A DNA stretch of 64,000 nt from Theropithecus gelada (Eukaryota; Chordata; Mammalia; Primates; Cercopithecidae). Shown here piece after piece: positions 22,120 through 31,611 of this stretch (position 1 is its first letter; each line of letters starts with the position of its first letter). The notes below the pieces were generated by a model. That model did no database searches. It was not told where the DNA came from and saw nothing but the letters and a program-made list of their open reading frames with translations. The stretch spans positions 12,994,603-13,058,602 of the forward strand of contig NC_037680.1 of the NCBI RefSeq assembly GCF_003255815.1, written 5' to 3'. The translations under genes and the position numbers were made by a program.

Positions 22120-25077
22120 TTTTTTTTTTTTCATTCACCATCTAATCTTTTAAAAAGTTCTGTGGGTGCATAGTAGGTATATATAATTTATGGGGTATAT
22201 GAGATATTTTGATACAGGCATGCAATGATGTGAAATAAGCACTTCAGGGAGAGTGGGATCTCCAGCCCCTCAAGCATTTATCCTTTGAGTTATAAACAAT
22301 CCAATTAAAGTCCCTCTGCCCACCCTTCTCAGCCTCTGGTAAGCATCCTTCTACTCTCTCTGTCCATGAATTCAATTGTTTTCATACTTAGATCCCACAA
22401 ATAAGTGAGAATATGCAATCTTTGTCTTTCTGTGCCTGGCTTATTTCACTTTACATAATGACCTCTGGTTCCATCCATGTTGTTGCAAATAACAGGCTCT
22501 CATTCTTTTTTATGGCTGAATAGTACTTCTTGTGTATATGTACCACAGTTTCTTCATCCATTCATCTGTTGATGGACACTTAGGTTCCAATCTTAACTAT
22601 TGTAAACAGTGCTACCACAAACATGCGAGAGCAGATATCTTTTTGATATACTGATTTCTTTTCTTTTGGGTATATACCTAGCAGGGGGATTCCTGGATCA
22701 CACGGTAGCTCTAGTTTTTTGAGGAGCCTCTAAACTGTTGTTCACAGTGGTTGTACAATTTATATTCCCAGCAGCAGTGTACAAAGAGTTCCCTTTTCTC
22801 CACATCCTCACCATCATGTGTTATAGCCTGTTTTTTGGATAAAAGCCATTTGAACTGGGGTGAGATGATATCTCATTATACTTTTGATTTGCATTTCTCT
22901 GATGATCCATGATACTGAGAACCTTCCCATATGCTTGTGTGCCATTTGTATATTTCTTTTGAGAAATGTCTATCCATATCTTTTATCCATTTTAAAATCA
23001 GGTTATTAGATTTTATTTCCTACAGAGTTGTTTGAGCACCTTATAGATTCTGGTTATTAATATATTGTTAGATGGGTAGTTTGCAAATACTTTCTCTCAT
23101 TCTGTGGGCTGTCTCTTCCCTTTGTTTTTTGTTATTGTTCTTGTCTTTTTTGTTTGTTTGTTTCTTTTTTTGAGACGGAGTCTTGCTCTGTTACCCAGGC
23201 TGCAGTGCGGTGGTGCAATCTCCGCTCACTGCAAGCTCTGCCCCGGGGTTCATGCCATTCTTCTGCCTCAGCCTCCCCAGTAGCTGGGACTACAGGTGCC
23301 TGCCACCACGCCTGGCTAATTTTTTTGTATTTTTAGTAGAGATGGGGTTTCACTGTGTTCGCCAGGATGGTCTCGATGTCCTGACCTCATGATCCGCCCG
23401 CCTCAGCCTCCCAAAGTGCTGGGATTACAGGCAAGAGCCACAGCGCCCAGCCCTCTTCCCTTTGTTGATTGTATCCTTTGCTGTGCATAAACTTTTTAAC
23501 TTGATGTGATCCTATTTGTCCATTTTTGCTTTGGTTGCCTGTGCTTGTTGGGTATTGCTCAGAAATTTTTGGCCAGACAAATGTCCTGGAAATTTTCCCC
23601 CCTGTTTTCTTGTAGTAGTTTCATAGTTTAAGGTCTTAAAGTCTTTAATTCATTTTTATTTTTTTATAGGACAAGAGATAAGGGCCTAATTTCATTCTTT
23701 TGCATACGGGCATCCAGTTTTCCCAGCACTATTTATTGAAGAGACTGTCTTTTCCCCAGTGTATGTTCTTGGCACCTTTGTTACAAATGAGTTCACTGTA
23801 GGTGTGTGGATTTGTTTCTGGGTTCTCTATTCTATTCTGTTGGTCTGTGTATCTGTTTTTATGTGAGTACCATGCTGTTTTGGTGATGAAAGCTCTGTAG
23901 TATAATTTGAAGTCAGGTAATGTGATTCCTCCAGGTTTGTTCTTTTTGCTTAGGATAGTTTTGGCTATTCTGGGTCTTCTGTGACTCCAAATAAATTATA
24001 GGATTGTTTTTTCTATTTCTGTGTAGAATGTCATTGATGTTTTGATAGGGATTTCATTGAATCTGTAGATTGCTTTGGGTAATATGGACATTTTAACAAT
24101 TCTTCCAACTCATGATCATGGAATATTTTTCCATTTTTTTGTGTCATCTTCAATTTCTTTCATCAGTGTTTTATAGTTTTCATTATAGAGATATTTTGCT
24201 TCTTTGGTTAATTCTTACGTATGTAATTTTATGTGTAAATATTGTAAATGGGATTACTTCTTAATTTCTTTTTCACATTGTTCACTGTTGGCATATAGAA
24301 ATGTTATTGATCTTTGTGTGTTGATTTTGTATCCTGCAACTTTACTGAATTTGTTGATCAGTTCTAATAGTTTTCCTTTGGAGTCTTCAGGTTTTTCCAA
24401 ATACAAGATCATATCATCTACAAAGAAAGATAATTTGACTTCTTCCTTTCCAGTTTGGATGCCCTTTATACCTTTCTCTTGTCTGACTGCTTTAGCTAGG
24501 ACTTCCAGTACTATGTTGAATAATGGTGACAATGGGCATCCTTGTCGACTTCCAGATCTTAAAGGAAAAGCTTTGTTTTTTTTCCTATTCAGTATGATAC
24601 TAGTTGTGGGACTGTCATACATGGCTTTTATTATGTTGAGGTAAGCTCCTTCTATCCCCTGTTTTTTTAGGGTTTTTATCATGAAGGGATGTCAAATTGT
24701 ATCAAATACTTTTTCAGCATCAATTGAAATGATATAGTTTCCAGTCTTCATTCTGTTGATATGATGTATCACATTGATTTATTTGCAACCATCCTTGCAT
24801 CCCAGGGATAAATCCCCTTTGGTCATGATGAATGATCTTTCTAATGTATTGTTGAATTCAGTTTGCTGGTATTTTATTGAGGATTTTTGCATCAATGTTC
24901 ATCAGAGATACTGGCCTATAGTTTTCTTTTTTCAATGTGTCTTTGGTTTTAGAATCAGGGTAATACTGGCCTTGTAGAATGAGTTTGGAAGTATTCTCTC
25001 TTCCTCTATTTCAGAATAGTTTGTGTAGTATTGGTGTTAGTTCTTCTTTAAATGTTTAGTAGAATTTAGCAGTTAAG
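22120..25077 (-). mobile_element. Younger L1P, 5'-truncated, antisense, inserted in the old L1
   Basis: A poly-T start at about 22121 is followed by the antisense 3' UTR and ORF2, broken by an Alu at 23163-23452. The minus-strand ORF at 24254-24682 is the reverse-transcriptase region, with FVDD in place of the family's FADD. The flanks TTAAGAATTCTTT and TTAACAGTTCTTT look like a diverged target duplication. Confidence 0.85.
23163..23452 (-). mobile_element. AluY-like, antisense, nested in L1P
   Basis: Antisense Alu from poly-T and GAGACGGAGTCTTGCTCTG to CAGCGCCCAGCC, close to the AluY consensus. Confidence 0.93.
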
Positions 25078-25179
25078 CCATCTTAACAGTTCTTTATCAG
25101 ACATATGTTTTGCAAATATTTCTTCCTTGGATGTCATTCTCTTAACAGTGTCTTTCACAGAACGGAGGTTTTAGTTTTT

Positions 25180-25362
25180 TTAATTTTAATTTTAATTTTT
25201 GAGATGGAGTTTCACTCTTTGTTGCCCCGGGTGGAGTGCAGTGGCACGATCTCGGCTCACTGCAACCTCCGCCTCCCAGGTGAAGTTGCTTGATCAACTC
25301 TCCTATCTCAGCCTCCTGAGTAGCTGTAATTATAGGTGCCTGCCACCATGCCCAGTTAATTT
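25180..25362 (-). mobile_element. Alu right-arm fragment, antisense
   Basis: Antisense Alu that stops in the middle of the element at CATGCCCAGTTAATTTT and abuts a second full Alu. Confidence 0.85.
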
Positions 25363-25385
25363 TTTATTTTATTCATTTATTTTTT

Positions 25386-25671
25386 AGATGGAGTCGCCCT
25401 CTGTCACCCAGGCTGGAGTGCAGTGGCACAATCTTGGCTCACTGCAACCTCCACATCCTGGGTTCAAGTGATTCTCCTGCCTCAGCCTCCCCAAGTAGCT
25501 GGGACTACAGGCGCGCGCCACTATGCCCAGCTAATTGTTTTTTAATTTTTAGTAAAGACAAGGTTTCACCATGTTGGCCAGGCTGGTCTTGAAATCTTGA
25601 CCTCAGGTGATCCGCCCGCCTCAGCCTCCCAAAGTGCTGGGATTACAGGCAGGAGTCACTGCGCCTAGCCA
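25386..25671 (-). mobile_element. Alu, antisense, full length
   Basis: Antisense Alu from AGATGGAGTCGCCCTCTG to GCGCCTAGCC. Together with the preceding fragment it is flanked by a GAGGTTTT-type direct repeat (near 25165 and 25672). Confidence 0.92.
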
Positions 25672-25890
25672 GAGGTTTTTAATTTTAATGAAGTCCAACT
25701 TACTAGTTTTTTCTTTCATGGATTGTACTTTTGGTGTTGCATCTAAAACCTCATTGCCGAACACAAGGTCAACTATATTTTCTCCTATGTTATCTTCCAG
25801 AAGTTTTACAGTTTTGCATTTTACATCTAGGTCTGCAACTCACTTTGAGTTAAATTTTGTAGAAGGTATAAGCTCTGCATGTAGATTTAA

Positions 25891-25893
<3 letters not shown>

Positions 25894-25926
<33 letters not shown>
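25894..25926 (+). repeat. (TA)n microsatellite
   Basis: About 16 TA units within antisense L1 sequence. Confidence 0.97.
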
Positions 25927-25929
<3 letters not shown>

Positions 25930-26081
25930 TTTCTGGTTGTTCTAGCATCATTTGTTAAAGACTATTATTGCTCCATTGACTTGCTTTTGCTCCTTTGTCA
26001 AAGGTCAGTTGACTATTTATGGGTGGGCTCCCTATCATGTTCCATTGATCTATGTGTCTGTTCTTTCTCAAATACCACACT

Positions 26082-26367
26082 GGAGATAGAGTCTTGCTCT
26101 ATCACCCATGGGGGCTGGAGTGCGGTGGAGTGATCTTGGCTCACTACAACCTCCGCCTCCTGGGTCCAAGCAATTCTCATGCCCCAGCTTCCCAAGAAGC
26201 TGGGATTACAGACATGCACCAACACACCCAGCTAATTTTTGTATTTTTAGTAGAGATGAGGTATCCCCATATTGGCCAAGCTGGTCTTGAACTCCTGGCC
26301 TCAAGCAATCCCCCACCTTGGCCTCCCAAAGTGCTGGGACTATGGGTGTGAACCACTATGCCCTGCC
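26082..26367 (-). mobile_element. Alu, antisense
   Basis: Antisense Alu from GGAGATAGAGTCTTGCTC to CTATGCCCTGCC, moderately diverged, with no poly-T left. Confidence 0.9.
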
Positions 26368-26385
26368 TAGATCCATATCTAAGTA

Positions 26386-26614
26386 CAGGTTGAGCATCCC
26401 TAAATCTGAAAGTCAGAAACACTCCAAAACCCAAAACTTCAAGCCCCGACATGACATTCAAAGGAAATGTTCATTGGCGCATTTCAGATTTAGGATTTTT
26501 GGATTACGATGCTCAATGACTAAATTTATAATTCGAATATTTCAAAATCTAAAAACATCTCTAATCCAAAACACATCTGGTCTCAAGCATTTCAGATACG
26601 TGATACTTAACCTG
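26386..26614 (+). mobile_element. Small non-autonomous pogo/Tigger-type transposon
   Basis: A 229-bp element with inverted ends CAGGTTGAGCATCCCTAAAT and, reversed, CAGGTTAAGTATCACGTATC. It is flanked by TA on each side (26384-26385, 26615-26616). It has no coding capacity. Confidence 0.8.
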
Positions 26615-27019
26615 TATTACTTTGGGGAGACAGTACTATTATAAACAGCATTGTGTTTTTAATTATAGATTCCAATTGTTCATTGCTGGTATACAGGAAA
26701 ACAACTGACTTTTGTATTCAACCTTGTATCCCAAAACTCTAGAGTTTTATTTCTTCCTTCCCAATATGTGTACTTTAAATTTACTTCTTGTTAGCTAGAA
26801 CATCAAGTACCACGTTGAAAAGACTGGTTGAGAGGGGACATGCTTGCCTTGTGTCAGACTTTAGGTGGAAAGAATGTAGTTTCTCACAATAGAAACAATC
26901 TATTGTTAGCTGTAGAATTTTTGTAGATGCTCTTTATCAAGTTGAGGAAGTTCTCCTTTATTCCCAGTTTGCTGAGTTTTTATTATGAATGGATGTTGAG
27001 GAGGGGCACTTATTATTTG

Positions 27020-27242
27020 TGTGTGACAGGATCTCACTCTGTCACCCAAACTGGGGTGCAACCTCACCTCTCACGTTGAAGCGATACTCCCAAGGAGCTG
27101 GGACTACAGATGCCGCCACATCCAGCTAATTTTTAAAAACACTTTTGTAGAGATGGGGTCTCATTATGTTGCCCTGGCTGGTCTAGAACACTTTGGCCTC
27201 CCAAAGTGCTGGGATTACAGCCATGAAACACTGCACCTGGCC
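27020..27242 (-). mobile_element. Alu, old and deleted, antisense
   Basis: Antisense Alu with an internal deletion around 27060 and high divergence, ending CTGCACCTGGCC. Confidence 0.85.
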
Positions 27243-27450
27243 AAGGATGTGCACTTTTTAAATGTTGCTTTAAATCAATCTATCCTGGAAATTGCAAGCA
27301 ACATAAAACGTAAAGCAAGGGAGGTATGAAATGGCAACTGTTCACAAGAACTGCCTACTATAATCAATATTCTTGTGCAATGCATATACTGAGCATGGGA
27401 GCCCCCAAAAAATCACTTGCCTTCATGGTCTTTGGCAAATAAATATTTTA

Positions 27451-27741
27451 TTTTTTATTTTTGAGACAGGGTCTTGCTCTACCGCCCAGGAGGGATGGGG
27501 TGCAGCAGCGAGATCTAGCTCACCGCAACCTCCACCTCCTGGGCTCAAGCCATCCTCTCACTTCAGCCTCGGGAGTAGCTGGGACTACAGGCGCGCCACC
27601 AAACCCGGCTAATTTTTGTACTTTTGGTAGAGACAGAGTCTAACCATGTTGCCCTTGCGCTGGAACTCCTGACCTCAAGTGATCGACCCACTGGACCTCC
27701 CCAAGCGCTGAGGTTACAGGCGTGAGCCACCGTGCCCGGCC
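27451..27741 (-). mobile_element. Alu, antisense, near the CCNT2 promoter
   Basis: Antisense Alu from GAGACAGGGTCTTGCTCT to CGTGCCCGGCC. It is the last repeat before the CpG island. Confidence 0.92.
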
Positions 27742-28129
27742 TCCAAATACTTAGGACTTTAAACTTGGAAACCCTATTCACAACACAAACTCCGAGTGAA
27801 GCTCTGTGGAGTTTTCTTACAGGAAGAAATGCAGGAGTTAATCAACAGGGATGTGGGATGTTCCCGCATCAAATCCTAAAGATAAAATTTTAACCCAGTT
27901 CCTCTTGCACCTATCTGCTTCTCCCCAACCTTGTCTCGCAGAAGCCACAGCACGGTCTGAAAACACGCCTCGTCTAGATTCAACACCTCATTTACAAATT
28001 CAATTTCTCGTTGCTAGTTGGATAGCGTTTGGCAAGTAATTTGAAAAAATAAAAATAAACCCACGGACGGAGTGTTCTGGGATTTAAACAACATAACGTA
28101 AGGTGAAAAAAGCACTCAGGCGCGGACAG
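27742..28129. other. Region upstream of the CpG island
   Basis: Unique-looking sequence between the last Alu and the CpG island, with no recognised element. It could hold a transcript divergent from CCNT2. Confidence 0.45.
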
Positions 28130-28440
28130 CCATGGAGCGTGACTTCCTGTGCACTCTTTCCCGGCCAGCTCCACGCCAGAGCCGCGCGCTAGGCGGAGGC
28201 TGTTGGTAGCGGAGGCCGGAGTCGCACGCCTACGAGACTGCGCGGACCCACCCGAAAGGAAAATGGAGGTAGTGGCGTGAGGCTGCGACACTGAAGGGTA
28301 TTTTTCTCTTTTTAACGGGCCGCTAGACCTCCCGTCAAAGGAAGCTCCCGACGGGCCTCCGAAGTCCACGCCCAGACCCCACAACGCTGCCGCCCGACTG
28401 CCTCTCTCCACACCCGCCAGGGTCCAGCCTCTCCCACTCT

Positions 28441-28509
28441 CCCCGCCCCGCCCCGCCCCGCCCCGCCCCGCCCCTCCGCCCAGCCCCTCCGCCCAGCCCC
28501 TCCGCCCAG
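28441..28509. repeat. GC-box tandem array (CCCCG pentamers, then a 13-mer)
   Basis: Six exact CCCCG units fill 28441-28470. Three exact copies of CCCCTCCGCCCAG follow at 28471-28483, 28484-28496 and 28497-28509. The array provides overlapping Sp1/KLF-type sites. The complementary strand has regularly spaced runs of four G, so it could form G-quadruplexes. Confidence 0.9.
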
Positions 28510-28578
28510 CCAACCCTAGACCCGGCATGCGCTGCGCCGACCTTTTCCTTCCGAGCCGACCCCCACCTTCGGCGCCTC

Positions 28579-28583
28579 CCAAT
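28579..28583 (+). promoter_or_regulatory. CCAAT box candidate
   Basis: CCAAT in the context CTCCCAATGACA, a plausible NF-Y site about 250 bp upstream of the CCNT2 start codon. A five-base match alone is weak evidence. Confidence 0.35.
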
Positions 28584-28680
28584 GACAAGCGGCGCGGAGC
28601 ATTGTGGTCCCGCGCGCGAGAGCGAGGCAGAGGACGGAAAAAGAAAGCAAAAGACCAGGGCGAGCCGGTAGAGCAGACCC

Positions 28681-28692
28681 CGCGCATGCGCA
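28681..28692 (+). promoter_or_regulatory. NRF1 binding site
   Basis: CGCGCATGCGCA is an exact match to the palindromic NRF1 consensus YGCGCAYGCGCR. It lies 140 bp upstream of the CCNT2 ATG in the CpG island. NRF1 sites of this kind often mark core promoters of housekeeping genes. Confidence 0.7.
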
Positions 28693-28821
28693 CGGGCGGG
28701 GGCGGTGGTGAAAAAGGGCGGTGCGTGGTCTACGGCGAGCGGAGTGGGGCGGGGTCGCGCGCCTTGGCGGGGAGTCCGCGAGCCGGGAGGGGCGGGGGGT
28801 GAATGAGGGAGCGGGCGGAGG

Positions 28822-28829
28822 AGGAAGTG
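28822..28829 (+). promoter_or_regulatory. ETS-family site candidate
   Basis: AGGAAGTG, an ETS core, sits directly before the CCNT2 start codon. Such sites near the start are common in TATA-less promoters, but the match is short. Confidence 0.35.
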
Positions 28830-28831
28830 TC

Positions 28832-28989
28832 ATGGCGTCCGGCCGTGGAGCTTCTTCTCGCTGGTTCTTTACTCGGGAACAGCTGGAGAACACGCCGAGC
28901 CGCCGCTGCGGAGTGGAGGCGGATAAAGAGCTCTCGTGCCGCCAGCAGGCGGCCAACCTCATCCAGGAGATGGGACAGCGTCTCAATGT
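28832..28989 (+). CDS. CCNT2: CCNT2 (cyclin T2) coding exon 1, residues 1-53
   Basis: This exon starts cyclin T2, the regulatory partner of CDK9 in P-TEFb. That nuclear kinase phosphorylates the RNA polymerase II C-terminal domain, DSIF and NELF to release paused polymerase. The ATG at 28832 has G at -3 and G at +4, a strong context, and opens MASGRGASSRWFFTREQLEN, the known cyclin T2 N-terminus. The first cyclin box begins at about residue 12. The exon encodes 52 codons plus two bases of Val53 and ends at a GTATCCTTTC donor (28990), which matches the U12-type consensus rather than the common GTRAGT. It lies inside a CpG island. An in-frame stretch open upstream to 28712 lacks any ATG, so this start is preferred. 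Confidence 0.97.
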
Positions 28990-29787
28990 GTATCCTTTCC
29001 TATCCTGCGCCGCTCACGCCCTGTTTCCCTTGCCCGGTCGCCGGGCCTGGTGCTCCGCGAACATGGCGCCGCCGGCCTCGGCCTTCGCTGGACCTCGGCC
29101 CCGCGGTCAGGGAAGTAAGGCTCCAGCTCGGGCAGTCGCGAGGGGCTAGCAGAGGAGGGGAGGAGGAGATAGGACCCCAGGAATGCGGGCCAGGAGTCTG
29201 CGTTGTGTAATCTGTTTCGGGCAGCGCGTGGTGGTGGCGGCGGGGGATGGGAGTGTGGCTCAGGCGAAAGAGAAATTTTAGGGATTATTGCAGAAAAGGG
29301 GCGGCTCCTTGGACTTGTCCCTGTCCCCTAAGGGTTTGAGAGGTAGAAGGGTTAGCGATGCTGAAAGGCCTAAGTGTTTTCCGCAGCCTTTCCCCGCTCT
29401 CCTCGCCGGCTTGATGGCGGCTCTCTTCTACCTTGGGAGCGCACTGGAGGTCTTTTATGTTCTTGGCGTGGTTTTGTATGGGTGTGTGCGCGCGCGTTTC
29501 AACTGTTTCATTTTGAGTTTAGTCAGTCGTAGCCATTGATAAATAGTTCCAGGGCCCTCAGCGCTGTGAGAGTGAAAAGATCAGCAGTTCTTCCTCCCAT
29601 TTATTTGGCGTAGAGTCTATTCTCTTCCTGCCGCCCCACCCCCCGCGGGCGTTTATTTCTTTATTTCTAGTTTGGCGTTTGGATTTGAATGGGAGGTATT
29701 GGAAAAGAACCTGGGAATTTTCCATCAAAATTGTTTTGGGAATGAGATCTTGCTTTTGTCAGATATTTCCTAAATACTGTGTTCCAG
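28990..29787 (+). other. CCNT2: CCNT2 intron 1, probable U12-type (minor) GT-AG intron
   Basis: The intron starts GTATCCTTTC, a complete match to the U12 5' splice-site consensus RTATCCTTT. Near the 3' end, TTCCTAAAT at 29767-29775 differs from the U12 branch-site consensus TTCCTTRAY at one position. Its branch adenosine (about 29774) lies about 13 nt before the AG end, the normal U12 spacing. There is no polypyrimidine tract before the acceptor (TACTGTGTTCCAG). The intron is 798 nt and phase 2. Its first part is still CpG-rich and includes YY1-like motifs (ATGGCGCC near 29064, ATGGCGGC at 29414-29421). Confidence 0.88.
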
Positions 29788-29869
29788 CTCTCAGCTTACA
29801 ATAAACACTGCGATTGTTTATATGCACAGGTTTTATATGCACCATTCTTTCACCAAATTCAACAAAAAT
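29788..29869 (+). CDS. CCNT2: CCNT2 coding exon 2, residues 53-80
   Basis: One base completes Val53, then 27 codons encode SQLTINTAIVYMHRFYMHHS and TKFNKN, part of the first cyclin box, where the conserved MHRFYMHHSF helix contributes to the CDK9 contact. The acceptor AG is at 29786-29787 and the donor GTAAGT at 29870. The exon is only 82 nt. It was located by matching the expected cyclin T2 protein between exons 1 and 3. Confidence 0.97.
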
Positions 29870-31307
29870 GTAAGTACTGGTTTGTTGCCTGTTTTTACTA
29901 TGCGCAAATTTGAGGGTAAATCGATACGCAGAAAAAAAGTTGGTCATTGCGTTGTTGGATTTAGTGTTCTGAATTAACGGTAAACGTATATCACGTGATA
30001 AATATTTTGCTTCAAATGCGGGGTTTTTGTGTTTTTAAAATTTGTGATGAATTAAACTGCAAGGCACTGTTAAGCTCTGCCAGGCCTTTTAGGCTAAAAA
30101 AATAAATTTACTTCTTTAGAGAGTTATTACATAAGTTTTCTTCATTTAAATTTTATACTTAACATTTGAATAATTTCAGTAGTAATGTACAGTGGAATTG
30201 GACAAGTCTGGTCGTTCTGTGATGCATCTTAATTATGTTGTACTCATTGTTTAAAATACTGTGAATTGAAATTAAATTAATTATGACATTCTTTTGAAAG
30301 AGCTGTTTAGCAGAAATAATTCATTTCTTCATTTGCTAACCCAGTAATTTCTTAAGATGTCAAACTTTTCTGTTTATCACGTTAGCATCAATTGTCTCCT
30401 AAAATTTTGGGTGATTCAAACGTCAATTCTTGCTTCAGATAGAGTACGTCAGGAGTATGTTTATGTATTAGTAGTAAAATTTACACTTCAATATTAAGGT
30501 ACATAACCTGTAAACCTTGACAAATAGAGTAATAGAATTTTGTTGAAATGTTAATTTCATTTATGAAAGATGAGTTTGGTGTATGTTAAGTAACATGCAT
30601 ACTGTGTTGTGTGTGAATAAAGAAAATTGCATATTTAGAAATGTTTAACCCTGCTTTAATTCTATTTTTGTTACTTTTTATCATAGTTATTTTTAGAGTA
30701 TTATTCTGAAAGGTATGTGTAGAAAAATGAACCAAAGACTTTCTGCTGTATGTGGATAGTCATTAGGACTTATTTGCTAAGAGAACAATCCCAGGAAAGA
30801 TCCTCAGAATATTATTTTTGAAATGGAAGAAAAGCTTCATGGATTAGATTGAGTCCTACCTTAATCTCATCGGATCCTATTTCGTTGATCAGTTTGGCAT
30901 ATAGGTTTATCTTGGACCATATATATTTTAATATACATTTTGGTCTTTTGAAGACTTCTTGCTTCTCTTTCTTTTTTAAATCTGCGTAGTTCTTGCTCTG
31001 TTGCTTCTAGTTTTCCTAGTTATTTCTTGTGCATAACTTAGGTCAGTGATAGTGTTATGGAAGAGAAAGGAAGCTATTGGTGATTACATTTAGATTAAGG
31101 GAATTTAATTTTTATATAAATTGCCTCCAAAGGCAGTAGTGAACTAATGAGTGTTAATATAAATATGGTTTTCCTTATGTAATCCTGGATAATAATGGTC
31201 GAAATTACAAATCAAAATAGTTCTGACTATTCTTTATATGGCTACAGATGTCTCATTTGCTGTCTCGTTTCTACTTCCAATAAATGATCTAGCCACAAGT
31301 CTTCACT

Positions 31308-31611
31308 TATTTATTTATTTAATTTTTTTTGAGACGGAGTCTCACTCTGTCACACATGCTGGAGTACAGTGGTGCTGCCGCAGCTCACCACAACCTCTGC
31401 CTCCCTGGTTCAAGCTATTCTCCTGCCTCAGCCTCCTGAGTAGCTGGGACTACAGGTGCATGCCACCATGCCCAGCTAATTTTTGTATTTTTAGTAGAGG
31501 GGGGTTTCACCATGTTGGCCAGGCTGGTCTTGAGCTCCTGACCTCAGGTGATCTGCCCGCCTCGGCCTCCCAAAGTGCTGGGATTACAGGCATGAACCAC
31601 CGTGCCCGGCC
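31308..31611 (-). mobile_element. Alu, antisense, CCNT2 intron 2
   Basis: Antisense Alu from GAGACGGAGTCTCACTCTG to CCGTGCCCGGCC. A short TCTTCACTT direct repeat flanks it. Confidence 0.93.

Larger units (their letters stand above)
21260..27010 (-). mobile_element. Old antisense L1 host of a nested repeat cluster
   Basis: Pieces of an old antisense L1 appear at about 21260-21400, 21986-22118, 25078-25180, 25672-26081 and 26617-27010. Between them lie an LTR, a younger L1, several Alus and a small DNA transposon. The outer limits are approximate. Confidence 0.55.
28130..29240. promoter_or_regulatory. CCNT2: CpG-island promoter of CCNT2
   Basis: CpG density and GC content rise sharply from about 28130 and fall after about 29240, around the first coding exon. 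There is no TATA box near the start codon, which is usual for a CpG-island housekeeping promoter. Sp1-type GC boxes, a CCAAT box, an NRF1 site and an ETS-type site are all present upstream of the ATG. The transcription start cannot be fixed from the sequence. Confidence 0.85.

Noticed and set aside
24204..24644. 146-codon plus-strand open frame
   Set aside because: It is antisense to the L1 reverse-transcriptase region at 24254-24682 and has no independent support.
28100..28520. Divergent protein-coding gene head-to-head with CCNT2
   Set aside because: No plausible minus-strand coding exon with splice sites could be identified; at most a non-coding divergent transcript.
27992..28693. 233-codon minus-strand open frame across the CCNT2 CpG island
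   Set aside because: Its composition (Gly/Arg/Ala-rich) follows from the GC content, no protein family is recognisable, and stop codons are rare by chance in such sequence.
28721..28831. In-frame N-terminal extension of CCNT2
   Set aside because: It contains no ATG, the known cyclin T2 N-terminus begins at 28832, and the ATG there has a strong context.
28516..28986. 156-codon minus-strand open frame over CCNT2 exon 1
   Set aside because: It is the shadow of the coding exon and CpG island and has no recognisable domain.
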